NCBI GenBank assembly: GCA_030425925.1
Contig: JAUHZO010000021.1
Location: 1-64,000, forward strand
DNA: 64,000 nucleotides
Reading direction: 5' to 3'
DNA from: Alphaproteobacteria bacterium
Lineage (GTDB): Bacteria > Pseudomonadota > Alphaproteobacteria > Rhodobacterales > Rhodobacteraceae
The position numbers and the translations under genes are program-made. Shown here in pieces: positions 26,859 through 35,129 of this stretch (the stretch's first letter is position 1; every line of letters begins with the position of its first letter). A model generated the notes under the pieces. It saw only the letters and a list, made by a program, of their open reading frames with translations. It searched no databases and was not told where the DNA came from.

Positions 26859-26874
26859 TGGTATGCGATGGTAT
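26859..26874. promoter_or_regulatory. Direct repeat TGGTAT-N4-TGGTAT before the monomeric IDH gene
   Basis: Two TGGTAT copies, 10 bases apart (26859-26864 and 26869-26874), upstream of the gene that starts at 26790 on the minus strand. The half-sites resemble GntR-type TGGTAT/ATACCA elements, and TATACC on the minus strand could overlap a -10. This is a candidate only. Confidence 0.3.
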
Positions 26875-26928
26875 ACTGGGTGGCGAGGTGTCGCGGCACC
26901 GGTGTCTGCCGCGGGCCGGGATGCGGGG

Positions 26929-28137
26929 TCAGGCCGACAGCGCCGCCTCGGCCCGGCCCAGCCGGACCGCCAGGGCCAGCGCCGCCGCGCTCATCAGAAC
27001 GCAGCCCGTCAGCAGCGGCACGGCGGTGCCGTCGAACATCAGCGCGATGGGGGCCGACAGCAGCACGCCGCCGACCGTGGCCACCGCCCCCATGACCGAG
27101 GCCGCCGTGCCCGCGACATGGCCCATCGGCTCCAGCGCCAGCGCGTTCAGGTTGCCGATGGTCATGCCCGCCAGAAAGAACGCGGCCTGCAGCCAGATCA
27201 CGAACGCGGCAAATTCGACCACGACGGGCAGCCCGGCCAGCAGGACGGCCAGGCACAGCAGGCTGACGACAAGGCCGCCGGCATAGACCGTGCGCACCAT
27301 GCGCTGCATGCCCAGCCGGATCACCAGCCGCGCGTTGATCACGCTGGAAAAGGCCGACAGCAGGGCCAGCGCCCCGAACCACAGCGGAAAGCTCTCGCCG
27401 CGGTCAAAGGCCACGTCAAAGATCGGCTGCACCGACGAGATCAGCGAAAACAGCGTGCCGAAGGTCAGCACCTGCACCGCGATGGCCAGCCGCACCGTCG
27501 GATGTCGCGCCATCTCGGCCGCGGCAGAGCGCAAAGCGGGCAGGCGGAACGGACGGCGGCGCGCCGGTGGCAGGGTTTCCGGCAGGCGCAGCGCCAGCCA
27601 GGCCGAGGACAGCAGGGCAAAGACGACAAAGGCCCAGAAGATCGCGGGCCAGCCGCCCAGCTGCACCAGCCCGGCCCCGATCAGCGGCCCCACCGCGGGC
27701 ACAACGGTAAAGACCATCATCACGAAGGACAGCACCTGCGCCATCTGCCGTCCGGAATAGAGATCGCGCACCACCGCCTGGGCGACCACCCGCGGCCCGG
27801 CCGCGCCCAGCCCCTGCACCAGCCGCGCTGCCAGCAGTATCTCGAGGCTTTGCGCCAGCGCCGCCGCGACTGCGCCCACGATATAAAGCGCGGCACCGGC
27901 CAGCATCACCGGCTTGCGCCCGTAGCGATCCGACAGCGGGCCGGTGAACAGCGTGCCGATCCCCATGCCCAGCACGAAGGCGCTGACCACCAGCTGCACC
28001 GCGGCCACATCGCCCCCAGCCAGCGCCGCGGCAATCGCCGGCAGGGCCGGCAGCATGGCGTCGATGGAAAAGGCCACGGTGGCCGACAGCATCGCCATCA
28101 GGGCGATGAACTCGGTGCGGGAGGGCAGGGACGGCAT
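26929..28137 (-). CDS. MFS transporter, Bcr/CflA multidrug-efflux type
   Basis: 402 aa with about 12 hydrophobic segments. Early MFS motif GPLSDRYGRKPVML (about 66-79) and the motif-C-like PAVGPLIGAGL region near 155-165 mark a drug/H+ antiporter; the overall pattern (MLPALPAI start, VQLVVSAFVLGMG) is that of Bcr/CflA. Substrate unknown. The start at 28137 (MPSLPSRTEF) precedes TM1 directly; the 38-residue upstream extension is arginine/proline rich and unlike the family. Confidence 0.88.
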   Translation of the reverse strand: MPSLPSRTEFIALMAMLSATVAFSIDAMLPALPAIAAALAGGDVAAVQLVVSAFVLGMGIGTLFTGPLSDRYGRKPVMLAGAALYIVGAVAAALAQSLEILLAARLVQGLGAAGPRVVAQAVVRDLYSGRQMAQVLSFVMMVFTVVPAVGPLIGAGLVQLGGWPAIFWAFVVFALLSSAWLALRLPETLPPARRRPFRLPALRSAAAEMARHPTVRLAIAVQVLTFGTLFSLISSVQPIFDVAFDRGESFPLWFGALALLSAFSSVINARLVIRLGMQRMVRTVYAGGLVVSLLCLAVLLAGLPVVVEFAAFVIWLQAAFFLAGMTIGNLNALALEPMGHVAGTAASVMGAVATVGGVLLSAPIALMFDGTAVPLLTGCVLMSAAALALAVRLGRAEAALSA

Positions 28138-28219
28138 GGGGAACCTCGGACTTCGCCCTTGGGCTATCACCCCGGCCCGCAAAAGGACAGACGGGAAACG
28201 GACGGGGCGCGGCGCGGGC

Positions 28220-28858
28220 CTATCCGGCGTCCTGCCCTGCCATCTCGGCAATGACCCGGGCCCAGAGCTCGGGCGGCTGGGCGCCCGGCACCGCGTGCTG
28301 CTGCGCCACGATGAAGGTGGGGACAGCCGTCACTCCCATGCCGCGCGCGGCAGCGTCGCGGTCGACGATTTCCTGCACGTCTTCCCGCGTTGCCAAGAGG
28401 CGCAGCACCACCGAGGCATCCATGCCCGACTCGTCGGCGATATCGGCCAGCACCTCGGCATCGCCGATATTGCGCGCCTCTACGAAATAGGCCCGGAACA
28501 GGGCCGAGACGACGCGGGTCTGCACACCTTCCAGTTCGGCCCAGTGGATCAGGCGATGCGCGTCGATGGTGGACGGAGTCCGCGCGATGCCGCCGAGATC
28601 GAGCGTCAGCCCGGCGCGGCGCGCGTGCTCCTCGACTGGCAGGTAGGCCTGCACCGCGCCGTCCCGACCGCCGAATTTCCGCTCCAGATAGGTGCGCCGG
28701 TCCATGCCTTCGGGCGGCATGTCGGGGTTGAGCATGAAGGGCAGCCAGCGGATCCGGAACGGATGCCCCGGTGCGGCCTCCAGCGCCCGGTCAAGCTGGG
28801 TCTTGCCGATATAGCACCAGGGGCAGATCGGGTCGGAGAAGATGTCGAGCGGGATCAT
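28220..28858 (-). CDS. DsbA-family oxidoreductase (FrnE / hydroxychromene-carboxylate isomerase-like)
   Basis: 212 aa, no signal peptide, thus cytosolic. The N-terminal strand IPLDIFSDPICPWCYIGK carries the CPWC motif (about 12-15); cis-Pro appears in VTAVPTFIV near the C-terminus. FrnE-type DsbA relatives and HCCA isomerases share this layout; CPWC favours a thiol-disulfide role. It is preceded by a palindrome pair that separates it from the acyl-CoA synthetase gene. Confidence 0.88.
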   Translation of the reverse strand: MIPLDIFSDPICPWCYIGKTQLDRALEAAPGHPFRIRWLPFMLNPDMPPEGMDRRTYLERKFGGRDGAVQAYLPVEEHARRAGLTLDLGGIARTPSTIDAHRLIHWAELEGVQTRVVSALFRAYFVEARNIGDAEVLADIADESGMDASVVLRLLATREDVQEIVDRDAAARGMGVTAVPTFIVAQQHAVPGAQPPELWARVIAEMAGQDAG

Positions 28859-28957
28859 GAGGCCTCCTTGCGGCGCTTGCCGTTCCAGACCTACCATCAC
28901 GACGCATCGAACGCGACCGGCACGGACGGTTTTTTGCACCATCCTCGGGCAGGGCGC

Positions 28958-29016
28958 GGAAGAGTTTTCGTCGAAAACTCTTCCGCCCGCCAAGACTTTT
29001 CGACGAAAAGTCTTGG
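28958..29016. repeat. Two tandem 27-bp palindromes
   Basis: First: 13-base arms at 28958-28970 and 28972-28984 (GGAAGAGTTTTCG and complement, single central base). Second: 13-base arms at 28990-29002 and 29004-29016 (CCAAGACTTTTCG and complement). They are separated by 5 bases and share the core TTTTCG.CGAAAA. They lie 9 bases past the stop of the acyl-CoA synthetase gene and may act as its terminator or an mRNA-stabilising structure. Confidence 0.75.
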
Positions 29017-29025
29017 CCCCCGGCC

Positions 29026-30537
29026 TCAGTCCTGCAGAAGCGCCGCGAGGGCCTTGCGCATCAGCTTGCCATTGGCATTGCGCGGCAGGTCCGTCACGCG
29101 GGTATAGAGCCGGGGCTGCTTGTAGCGGGCCAGCCGCTCGGCCGCCTGGGCCTTCAGCCAGTCCTCGTTCAGCGTCTCGGCTCCGGTGTAGAAGGCCGCG
29201 ATCACCCGCACATCGGGGCGCATCTCCAGGTCGGTCACGCCGATTTCGTCAATGCCGGGAAGCCCGGCCAGCGCTGCCTCGACCTCGATGGGCGAGACCC
29301 GGTAGCCGCCGGCATTCATCATGTCATCGTTGCGGCCCAGATAGGCGATCTGGCCATCCGCGCGCATCACCGCCTGGTCGCCGGTCACGAACCAGTCGCC
29401 GCGGAACCGGGCCGCTGTCTCGACCTCGGCCCCCACATAGCCCAGCATCAGCCCCGGGTCGCTGCGATGCACGGCGATGGTGCCTTCGGTGCCGCGCGGC
29501 ACCGGCGCGCCGTCTGCGCCCAGGATCGCCACGTGCCGCCCGGTCTGCGGCTGGCCGAGGCAGCCTTCGGCTGCCGGGCGCCCGGGCCCGCCGGAGAGGA
29601 AGGTGGAGCATTCCGACAGCCCGTAGGCCTCGTGCAGCGGCGTGCCCGTGGCCGCCTGCCATTGTGCGCGCAGCGTTTCGGACAGTTTCTCGCCCGCCGC
29701 AAGCCCGTGGCGCAGCCGCGGCTGCGGCGGCAGCGGGATCCGCAGCATCTGCCGGTAGACGCCCGGGGCAGCGGCCAGGATCGTGGCGTCGTTGCGCCGC
29801 AGCAGAAGCGGCAGCTGCGCCGGATCGGTGCCCGCCGCCGGGATCAGCGCGGTGGCCCCCAGCGTCCAGGGGTCCATCAGCCCGGTGCCCAGGGTGAAGG
29901 TCCAGTTGAACGCGCCTGCATGCAGCAGGCGGTCGTCGCGCCCCAGCCCGTACCAATCCTGCATCATCATCTGCCGCGCCCAGATCGCGCGGTGGGCATG
30001 GCCCACCGCCCGCGGCTGGCCCGAGGTGCCGGAGGTGTAGACGATATAGGCCAGCCGCTCCGGATCGCCCATGTCGTAGGCGGCGGGCGGCAGGTCGTGC
30101 CAGGCCTCGAAGCGGTCGGGGCCCAGCACCGGGATGTCGGAGGCCGGACAGGCCACGCCGGGGCCGCAGAGGATGGCCCGGGGCGACAGATGCGCCAGCA
30201 TCGGGGAAACCTCGCGCGCGGTCAGCTGTGCCGAGGTGGGCACCGGCACGATCCCCGCGGCGATGGCCCCGAGATAGGCGATGGGAAAGTCGACGCTGTT
30301 GCCCAGCCGCATCAGCAGCCGGTCCCCCGGTTCCAGCCCTTGTCTGAGGAGCCCGGTCGCGGTGCCCCGGACCGCGGCGATCAGCCGTCCGTAGGACCAG
30401 CGTTCCGCGCCGGTGGGCCGCACCACCGCCAGCGCGATCTTGTCGGGATCGGCCGCGCCCCGTGCCAGGACATGCGCCGCGAGGTTGAACGGTGTTGGGC
30501 AGGGGGCGAAGGGGCCGGTATCGGAAACGGAGAGCAT
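29026..30537 (-). CDS. Acyl/aryl-CoA synthetase (AMP-dependent ligase)
   Basis: 503 aa, ANL superfamily. The A3 phosphate loop is YIVYTSGTSGQPRAV (about 170-184), A5 is HEAYGLSECSTF, A7 is DWFVTGDQA, A8 is YLGRNDDMMNAGGYRVSP and the A10 lysine lies in NANGKLMRKAL, so the enzyme appears intact. Benzoate- or short-chain-type specificity cannot be told. Start 30537 follows a divergent 67-base gap to the XRE-cupin gene at 30605, which probably regulates it. Confidence 0.88.
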   Translation of the reverse strand: MLSVSDTGPFAPCPTPFNLAAHVLARGAADPDKIALAVVRPTGAERWSYGRLIAAVRGTATGLLRQGLEPGDRLLMRLGNSVDFPIAYLGAIAAGIVPVPTSAQLTAREVSPMLAHLSPRAILCGPGVACPASDIPVLGPDRFEAWHDLPPAAYDMGDPERLAYIVYTSGTSGQPRAVGHAHRAIWARQMMMQDWYGLGRDDRLLHAGAFNWTFTLGTGLMDPWTLGATALIPAAGTDPAQLPLLLRRNDATILAAAPGVYRQMLRIPLPPQPRLRHGLAAGEKLSETLRAQWQAATGTPLHEAYGLSECSTFLSGGPGRPAAEGCLGQPQTGRHVAILGADGAPVPRGTEGTIAVHRSDPGLMLGYVGAEVETAARFRGDWFVTGDQAVMRADGQIAYLGRNDDMMNAGGYRVSPIEVEAALAGLPGIDEIGVTDLEMRPDVRVIAAFYTGAETLNEDWLKAQAAERLARYKQPRLYTRVTDLPRNANGKLMRKALAALLQD

Positions 30538-30604
30538 GGCAGCGGGCTTAGGCCCGGCGGCGCGCGCTTGCAAGGGGGGCGGGCGCGGCCTATAGCACAA
30601 CGGC

Positions 30605-31225
30605 ATGAGCTCTGACCCGAAATCCCTGATCCGCATCGCCCGCGAGAGCGGCGAGACCCTGTCCGCCGAGCCGCTGGACCTGGGCGCGCGGGTACGCCAG
30701 CTGCGCAAGGATCGCAACTGGACCCTGGAACAGGCGGCCCGTCAGGCCGGCCTGGCGCGCTCGACCCTGTCGAAGATCGAGAACGGGCAGATGTCGCCGA
30801 CCTATGACGCGCTGAAGAAGCTGGCGGTGGGGCTGGAAATCTCGGTGCCGCAGCTCTTCACCCCGCCGCAGCGCGAGCAGGTGAACGGCCGCATGGCGCT
30901 GACCCGCGGCGGCGAGGGCCAGCGCCACGCCACCGCCACCTATGAACACGATCTGCTGGCCGAGAGCCTGACGCGCAAGAAGATGCTGCCCTACCGGGCG
31001 CGGGTCCGGGCCCGGGACATGGCCGAGTTTGACGGCTGGGTGCGCCATGATGGCGAGGAATTCCTGTATGTGCTGACCGGCGTGGTTCGGCTCTATACCG
31101 AGTTCTACGAGCCGATCGAGATGCGGCGCGGCGATTCCGCCTATTACGACGCAACCATGGGGCACAATGTGGTGTCGCTGTCGGAGGAGGACGCGACCAT
31201 CCTCTGGGTCACTTCTCTGGGCTAG
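30605..31225 (+). CDS. XRE-family regulator with C-terminal cupin
   Basis: 206 aa. HTH-3 domain at about residues 27-80 (RVRQLRKDRNWTLEQAARQAGLARSTLSKIENG), linker, and a cupin-2 sensor domain at about 125-200 (GWVRHDGEEFLYVLTGVV). Such proteins sense small metabolites. Divergent placement from the acyl-CoA synthetase suggests control of that gene. Its stop coincides with the start of repeat-element copy 2. Confidence 0.9.
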   Translation: MSSDPKSLIRIARESGETLSAEPLDLGARVRQLRKDRNWTLEQAARQAGLARSTLSKIENGQMSPTYDALKKLAVGLEISVPQLFTPPQREQVNGRMALTRGGEGQRHATATYEHDLLAESLTRKKMLPYRARVRARDMAEFDGWVRHDGEEFLYVLTGVVRLYTEFYEPIEMRRGDSAYYDATMGHNVVSLSEEDATILWVTSLG

Positions 31226-31358
31226 GGCCGCGCCTTGCCTGGAGAGGCTCCCACCCACCCGCCCCGCCTCTCCAGGCAAGGCGCTTGCGTTGGGTTGCGT
31301 GTTGGGTTGTGTAAATGGGGGCAGCTTCAGGACTCACCAGAAGAAAGACCTGTCTTCC
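31226..31358. repeat. Copy 2 of the two-copy intergenic element
   Basis: Same as 4258-4385, with the same 19-base arms (31230-31248 and 31266-31284) and C-rich loop, plus five extra bases after the right arm. It starts at the stop of the XRE-cupin gene and runs to 31358, past the aquaporin stop (31327-31329), so its last ~30 bases encode the aquaporin C-terminus. Confidence 0.85.
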
Positions 31359-31995
31359 GGAGCCAGGGCAGGGTGGCGGCGGCGATCAGGGTTCCGGCCA
31401 GCTGGGCCAGGATGAAGGCGGGTGCGTGGGCGGGCAGGATGCCGGCGAAGGTGTCGGTGAAGCTGCGCGCGATGGTCACCGCGGGGTTGGCAAAGCTGGT
31501 GGAGGCGGTGAACCAGTAGGCCCCGGTGATGTAGAGCGCCACCAGCGTCGGCACCGCCTCGGGACGGCTGCGCAGCCCGCCGAAGATCACGAAGAGCAAC
31601 CCGAACGTGGCCACGATCTCGGCCGTCCATTGCGCGAGGCCGGTGCGATGCGCCGTGGTGCTCAGTTGCAGGAGCGGCAGGTCGAACATGGCATGCGCGA
31701 TCAGCACCCCCAGCACGCCTCCCGCGATCTGGGCGCCGGTATAGGCCACGGCCTGACCGGGGGCGATCTCGCCCCTCAGGGCAAAGGCCAGGGTGACGGC
31801 GGGGTTGAAATGCGCACCGGATATCGGCCCCAGCACCGTGATGATCGCATAGAGCATCGCACCCGTGGCGATGGCGTTGGCCAGCAGCGCCACGCCGATA
31901 TTGTCGGGCGAGAGCGTCTGGGCCATGATCCCCGACCCCACGACCGAGATCAGCAGAAGGGCCGTGCCCAGGGTTTCTGCAGCCAGGTCCCTCAT
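31327..31995 (-). CDS. MIP-family aquaporin / glycerol-type channel
   Basis: 222 aa, six TM helices. Both NPA boxes are NPA in NPAVT form (64-66, AHFNPAVTLA; 170-172, SFANPAVTIARSF). The Arg after the second NPA (ARSF) is the ar/R-filter arginine. Water or small neutral solute channel; which one cannot be decided. The final residues (TGLSSGES) are encoded inside repeat-element copy 2. The start lies 1 base downstream of the livM stop, so it ends the liv run. Confidence 0.9.
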   Translation of the reverse strand: MRDLAAETLGTALLLISVVGSGIMAQTLSPDNIGVALLANAIATGAMLYAIITVLGPISGAHFNPAVTLAFALRGEIAPGQAVAYTGAQIAGGVLGVLIAHAMFDLPLLQLSTTAHRTGLAQWTAEIVATFGLLFVIFGGLRSRPEAVPTLVALYITGAYWFTASTSFANPAVTIARSFTDTFAGILPAHAPAFILAQLAGTLIAAATLPWLRKTGLSSGES

Positions 31996-31996
31996 G

Positions 31997-33316
31997 CTAT
32001 CTCTCCGGCAAGAGCCCGCGCGGGCTGAACCGCAGCACCACCAGCAGCACGACCCCCATGGTCAGCAGGCGCAATTGCTGCGCGTTTTCGGCCAGATGCG
32101 CCGTAAGGCCCGCCAGACCCTGGCGCAAGGCGCCGGACTGGTCGGTCAGCCCGGCCTGGGCCGCGTCGTTCAGGCTGCCGAAGACCCAGACCGCCATGGG
32201 CTCTACCTGCACCCAGAGGAACCAGATCAGGAAACCGCCCAGCACTGCGCCCAGATTATTGCCCGATCCGCCCACGATCACCATCACCCAGATCAGGAAG
32301 GTGTAGCGCAGCGGCTGGTAAGTGCCCGGCGTCAGCTGCCCGTCCAGCGTCGTCATCATCGCGCCCGCCACGCCGCAGATGGCCGAGCCCAGCACGAAGA
32401 CCTGCAGATGGCGGAAGGTCACGTCCTTGCCCATGGCGCGCGCTGCCACCTCGTTGTCGCGGATGGCACGCATCATCCGGCCCCAGGGCGAGTTCAACGC
32501 CAGTTGCGCCAGCACCAGCAGGATCACCAGCACCGCGGTGAACATCACGGAATAGCCCAGCTTGGTATACAGCGTCGACGCGGTGGTGGGATCAAGGCCG
32601 AAGCCCGCCGCGCGCTCGACAAAGGCGGGATCGTTCTGCAGGTCGATCTCGTAGGGCACGGGGCGGGGCAGGCCGATCACGTTCTTGACGCCGCGCGCCA
32701 GCCAGTCCTCGTTCTTGAGGATGGCAATCACGATCTCGGAGATGCCCAGCGTGGCGATGGCAAGGTAGTCCGAGCGCAGGCCCAATGCCGTCTTGCCGAT
32801 GATCCAGGCCGCGCCGGCCGCCAGAAGCCCGCCCACCGGCCAGGCCAGCACCACCGGCAGGCCCAGCCCGCCCAGAAAGCCGGTGGCCGCCGGGTCCACC
32901 GCCTCGACCGCCGCCACGCCCGGGTCGCGCACCAGTCGGTAGAGCACGAAGCCCGCCGCCAGCACCGCCGCCACCAGCCAGCCGCTTTGCGTGCGGCCCC
33001 AGACCCAGACCGCGCCGGCCACCGTGGCCGCGCCCAGCAGCAGCGAGGCCATGACCCGCAGGCCGCCCGCCGCCCAGGCCTCGGCCACCGGCGGGACCGA
33101 GGTCAGCACCACCGCCAGACCGCCCAGGGCCACGAAGCCCATGATGCCCACGTTGAACAGCCCCGCGATGCCCCATTGCAGGTTCACCCCCAGCGCCATC
33201 ACCGCGCTCACCAGCCCCATGTTCAGGATCAACAGAGCCGAGTTCCAGCTTTGCACCATCCCGGTGCCCACGATCAGCGCCGCCACCAGCGCAAACAGGC
33301 CCAAAGTGCGGATCAT
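31997..33316 (-). CDS. livM: Branched-chain amino-acid ABC permease LivM
   Basis: 439 aa with about 10-11 TM segments. The LivM pattern is clear: NLQWGIAGLFNVGIMGFVALGG near the N-terminus, LRSDYLAIATLGISEIV (about 228-244), and GVAGAMMTTLDGQLTPGTY. A 100-residue insertion after the N-terminal helices is common in alphaproteobacterial LivM. ATGA overlap with livH (33313-33316) means coupled translation. Confidence 0.93.
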   Translation of the reverse strand: MIRTLGLFALVAALIVGTGMVQSWNSALLILNMGLVSAVMALGVNLQWGIAGLFNVGIMGFVALGGLAVVLTSVPPVAEAWAAGGLRVMASLLLGAATVAGAVWVWGRTQSGWLVAAVLAAGFVLYRLVRDPGVAAVEAVDPAATGFLGGLGLPVVLAWPVGGLLAAGAAWIIGKTALGLRSDYLAIATLGISEIVIAILKNEDWLARGVKNVIGLPRPVPYEIDLQNDPAFVERAAGFGLDPTTASTLYTKLGYSVMFTAVLVILLVLAQLALNSPWGRMMRAIRDNEVAARAMGKDVTFRHLQVFVLGSAICGVAGAMMTTLDGQLTPGTYQPLRYTFLIWVMVIVGGSGNNLGAVLGGFLIWFLWVQVEPMAVWVFGSLNDAAQAGLTDQSGALRQGLAGLTAHLAENAQQLRLLTMGVVLLVVLRFSPRGLLPER

Positions 33317-34323
33317 ACCGATTTCCCCCTGAAAAGCCCGGTGGGCCGGAACAGCAGCACCACGACAAGGATCATGAAGCTGACCGCGAACTTGTAATCC
33401 GTCGCCAGAAGCTGCACCAACCCGTCCGGGGCCAGCGCCTCGGGCAGCAGGTAGCCCAGCACCTTCTTCCAGGCATAGACGAACCCCACCTCTGAAAAGG
33501 CGATGACAAAGCCGCCCGCAATGGCCCCCACCGGGTTGCCCAGCCCGCCGACGATGGCGGCGGCGAAGATCGGCAGCAGCAGCTGGAAATAGGTGAAGGG
33601 CTTGTAGGTCTTGTCGAGCCCGTAAAGCACCCCGGCCACCGTGATCAGTGCCGCGACCAGGATCCAGGTCACCCGCACCACGCGCTCCGGGTCGATGCCG
33701 GACAAGAGCGCCAGGTCCTCGTTGTCGGAATAGGCGCGCATGGACTTGCCGGTGCGGGTCCGATTGAGGAACCAGAACAGCGCCGCCACCACCAGGATGG
33801 CGGTCACCACCGTGATGCCTTGCGTGGTCTTCAGCGCCAGCCCCTCGTCGAGCCCGGTCATCGCCTTGAACGTGCGCGCCGAAATGATGAACCGTTCGCC
33901 ATCGGCAAAGCGCTGGTCGTCGGGGCCAAGGATCACCCGGGTCAGCCCGTTATAGATGAACATCACCCCGATCGAGACGATGACGAAGATCACCGGCCGC
34001 GCCTTCTGCGCCCGGTAGAAGCGATACACGGTCCTGTCGGTGAACAGCAGCAGCGCCGCCGTGGCCGCGATGCCGAAGGGAATGGCCAGAAGCGCGGTGG
34101 GGAAGGGGTGCAGGCTGACACCGAGGCCCTGCAAGAGCCAGGTCACCAGGATCGTGCACATGGTGCCGAAGGCCATGCTGTCGCCATGGGCGAAGTTGGA
34201 AAAGCGCAGGATGCCATAGATCAGCGTCACCCCCAGCGCGCCCAGCGCCAGCTGGCTGCCATAGGCGATGGCGGGGATCAGCACGAAGTTCGACAGCGCG
34301 ACAAGGGCGTTCAAGGGATCCAT
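33313..34323 (-). CDS. livH: Branched-chain amino-acid ABC permease LivH
   Basis: 336 aa, inner membrane. LivH hallmarks are ALGALGVTLIYGILRFSNFAHGDSM-type N-terminus and FAAAIVGGLGNPVGAIAGGFVIA near the C-terminus. It pairs with LivM under LivG/LivF. The stop overlaps livM; the start overlaps the stop of the small secreted-protein gene (34323-34325), so five genes from 35130 to 31997 are packed end to end. Confidence 0.93.
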   Translation of the reverse strand: MDPLNALVALSNFVLIPAIAYGSQLALGALGVTLIYGILRFSNFAHGDSMAFGTMCTILVTWLLQGLGVSLHPFPTALLAIPFGIAATAALLLFTDRTVYRFYRAQKARPVIFVIVSIGVMFIYNGLTRVILGPDDQRFADGERFIISARTFKAMTGLDEGLALKTTQGITVVTAILVVAALFWFLNRTRTGKSMRAYSDNEDLALLSGIDPERVVRVTWILVAALITVAGVLYGLDKTYKPFTYFQLLLPIFAAAIVGGLGNPVGAIAGGFVIAFSEVGFVYAWKKVLGYLLPEALAPDGLVQLLATDYKFAVSFMILVVVLLFRPTGLFRGKSV

Positions 34324-34763
34324 CAGAAAAGCACCTGTTCACACGTGTAATCGGCCCGGACCCAGCCGGCCCGGTAGAACCCGCGCACCTCGCGGCCGGG
34401 GCGGTAGACAAACGCCTCGCGCGTCACGCCGTTCCCGGCTTGCCGCATGAGGTAGGCCCGCCCGGTGGCGTCGCCGGGCGCGGGCGGCGCACCGGTGATC
34501 CAGCGCCAGTCTTCGGAGTGAAACTGGCCTCCTCCAGCGTCCGGGACAAGCGGTCCCATGCGGAAGCGCATGGTGCCCTTGCCGGTCGTGAAGACCTCGC
34601 CGATCAGCACGCGGCTCTTCCGCGACACGCAGCGCGCGCCGGCATCGCAGGTCTGCAGCTCGGCGCAGCGGTAGACCACCAGCGTGGACACCTCGGCGCG
34701 CGCGGGTCCCGGCAGCCCGGCGGAGGACAGAACGGCCAGGGCGATGGCAAGCCCCCGAACCAT
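34323..34763 (-). CDS. Small secreted four-Cys protein A, unknown
   Basis: 146 aa with a signal peptide ending LPGPARA. The mature chain has RCAELQTCDAGARC, a C-x5-C-x5-C cluster just after the signal, and a last Cys in YTCEQ near the C-terminus. A central RWITGAPP stretch has no match I recognise. It lies within the liv operon, overlapping livH by one base and separated by one base from the next small gene. The start ATG 34763 has GGAGG 10 bases upstream; GTG 34772 is the alternative. Confidence 0.7.
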   Translation of the reverse strand: MVRGLAIALAVLSSAGLPGPARAEVSTLVVYRCAELQTCDAGARCVSRKSRVLIGEVFTTGKGTMRFRMGPLVPDAGGGQFHSEDWRWITGAPPAPGDATGRAYLMRQAGNGVTREAFVYRPGREVRGFYRAGWVRADYTCEQVLF

Positions 34764-34764
34764 C

Positions 34765-35091
34765 TCAGCCACACCTCCCGGTGAACCGCTTGCCGCGATT
34801 GCCGGTATAGAGAAACCCGCCCGCCGCGTCGATCCGCAGGACGTGGTCCGGAAAGGCCTCGAGCCGCCAGCCGCCGTCTACGGCCTGCGCCGCATAAGGC
34901 CCCTGCCAGTCGATCCACAGATGGGCCCCGTCCGGCCCCCGCGCCGCAACCTCGATCTGCAGCGTCGACGGCGCGCACATCGCCTTCGCATCGCCCCGGC
35001 ATTGCTCGGACGCAATACAGGTCAGGGCGGCGGCCGGCAGCGGCGCCATCAGCGCAAAGACAGGGACAAAGGCCAGCCCCACCCCTTTCAT
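34765..35091 (-). CDS. Small secreted four-Cys protein B, unknown
   Basis: 108 aa from ATG 35091 (signal MKGVGLAFVPVFALMAPLPAAA), or 122 aa from 35133. The mature chain starts LTCIASEQCRGDAKAMC, a C-x5-C-x7-C cluster, and ends FTGRCG, the same four-Cys layout as its neighbour. The two may be tandem paralogues. A motif GAGTATTTTCAGAAAG sits over the start, as in two other places in the window. Function unknown; it may be a periplasmic accessory of the Liv transporter or unrelated. Confidence 0.7.
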   Translation of the reverse strand: MKGVGLAFVPVFALMAPLPAAALTCIASEQCRGDAKAMCAPSTLQIEVAARGPDGAHLWIDWQGPYAAQAVDGGWRLEAFPDHVLRIDAAGGFLYTGNRGKRFTGRCG

Positions 35092-35129
35092 CTTTCTGAA
35101 AATACTCAATTCCACCCCGGACACCCCGC

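Noticed and set aside
24238-28254. A 1338-codon open frame on the plus strand
   Set aside because: It runs opposite to the monomeric isocitrate dehydrogenase and the MFS gene, both with clear family motifs. Its translation is Arg/His/Gly-rich low-complexity typical of a GC-rich antisense frame.
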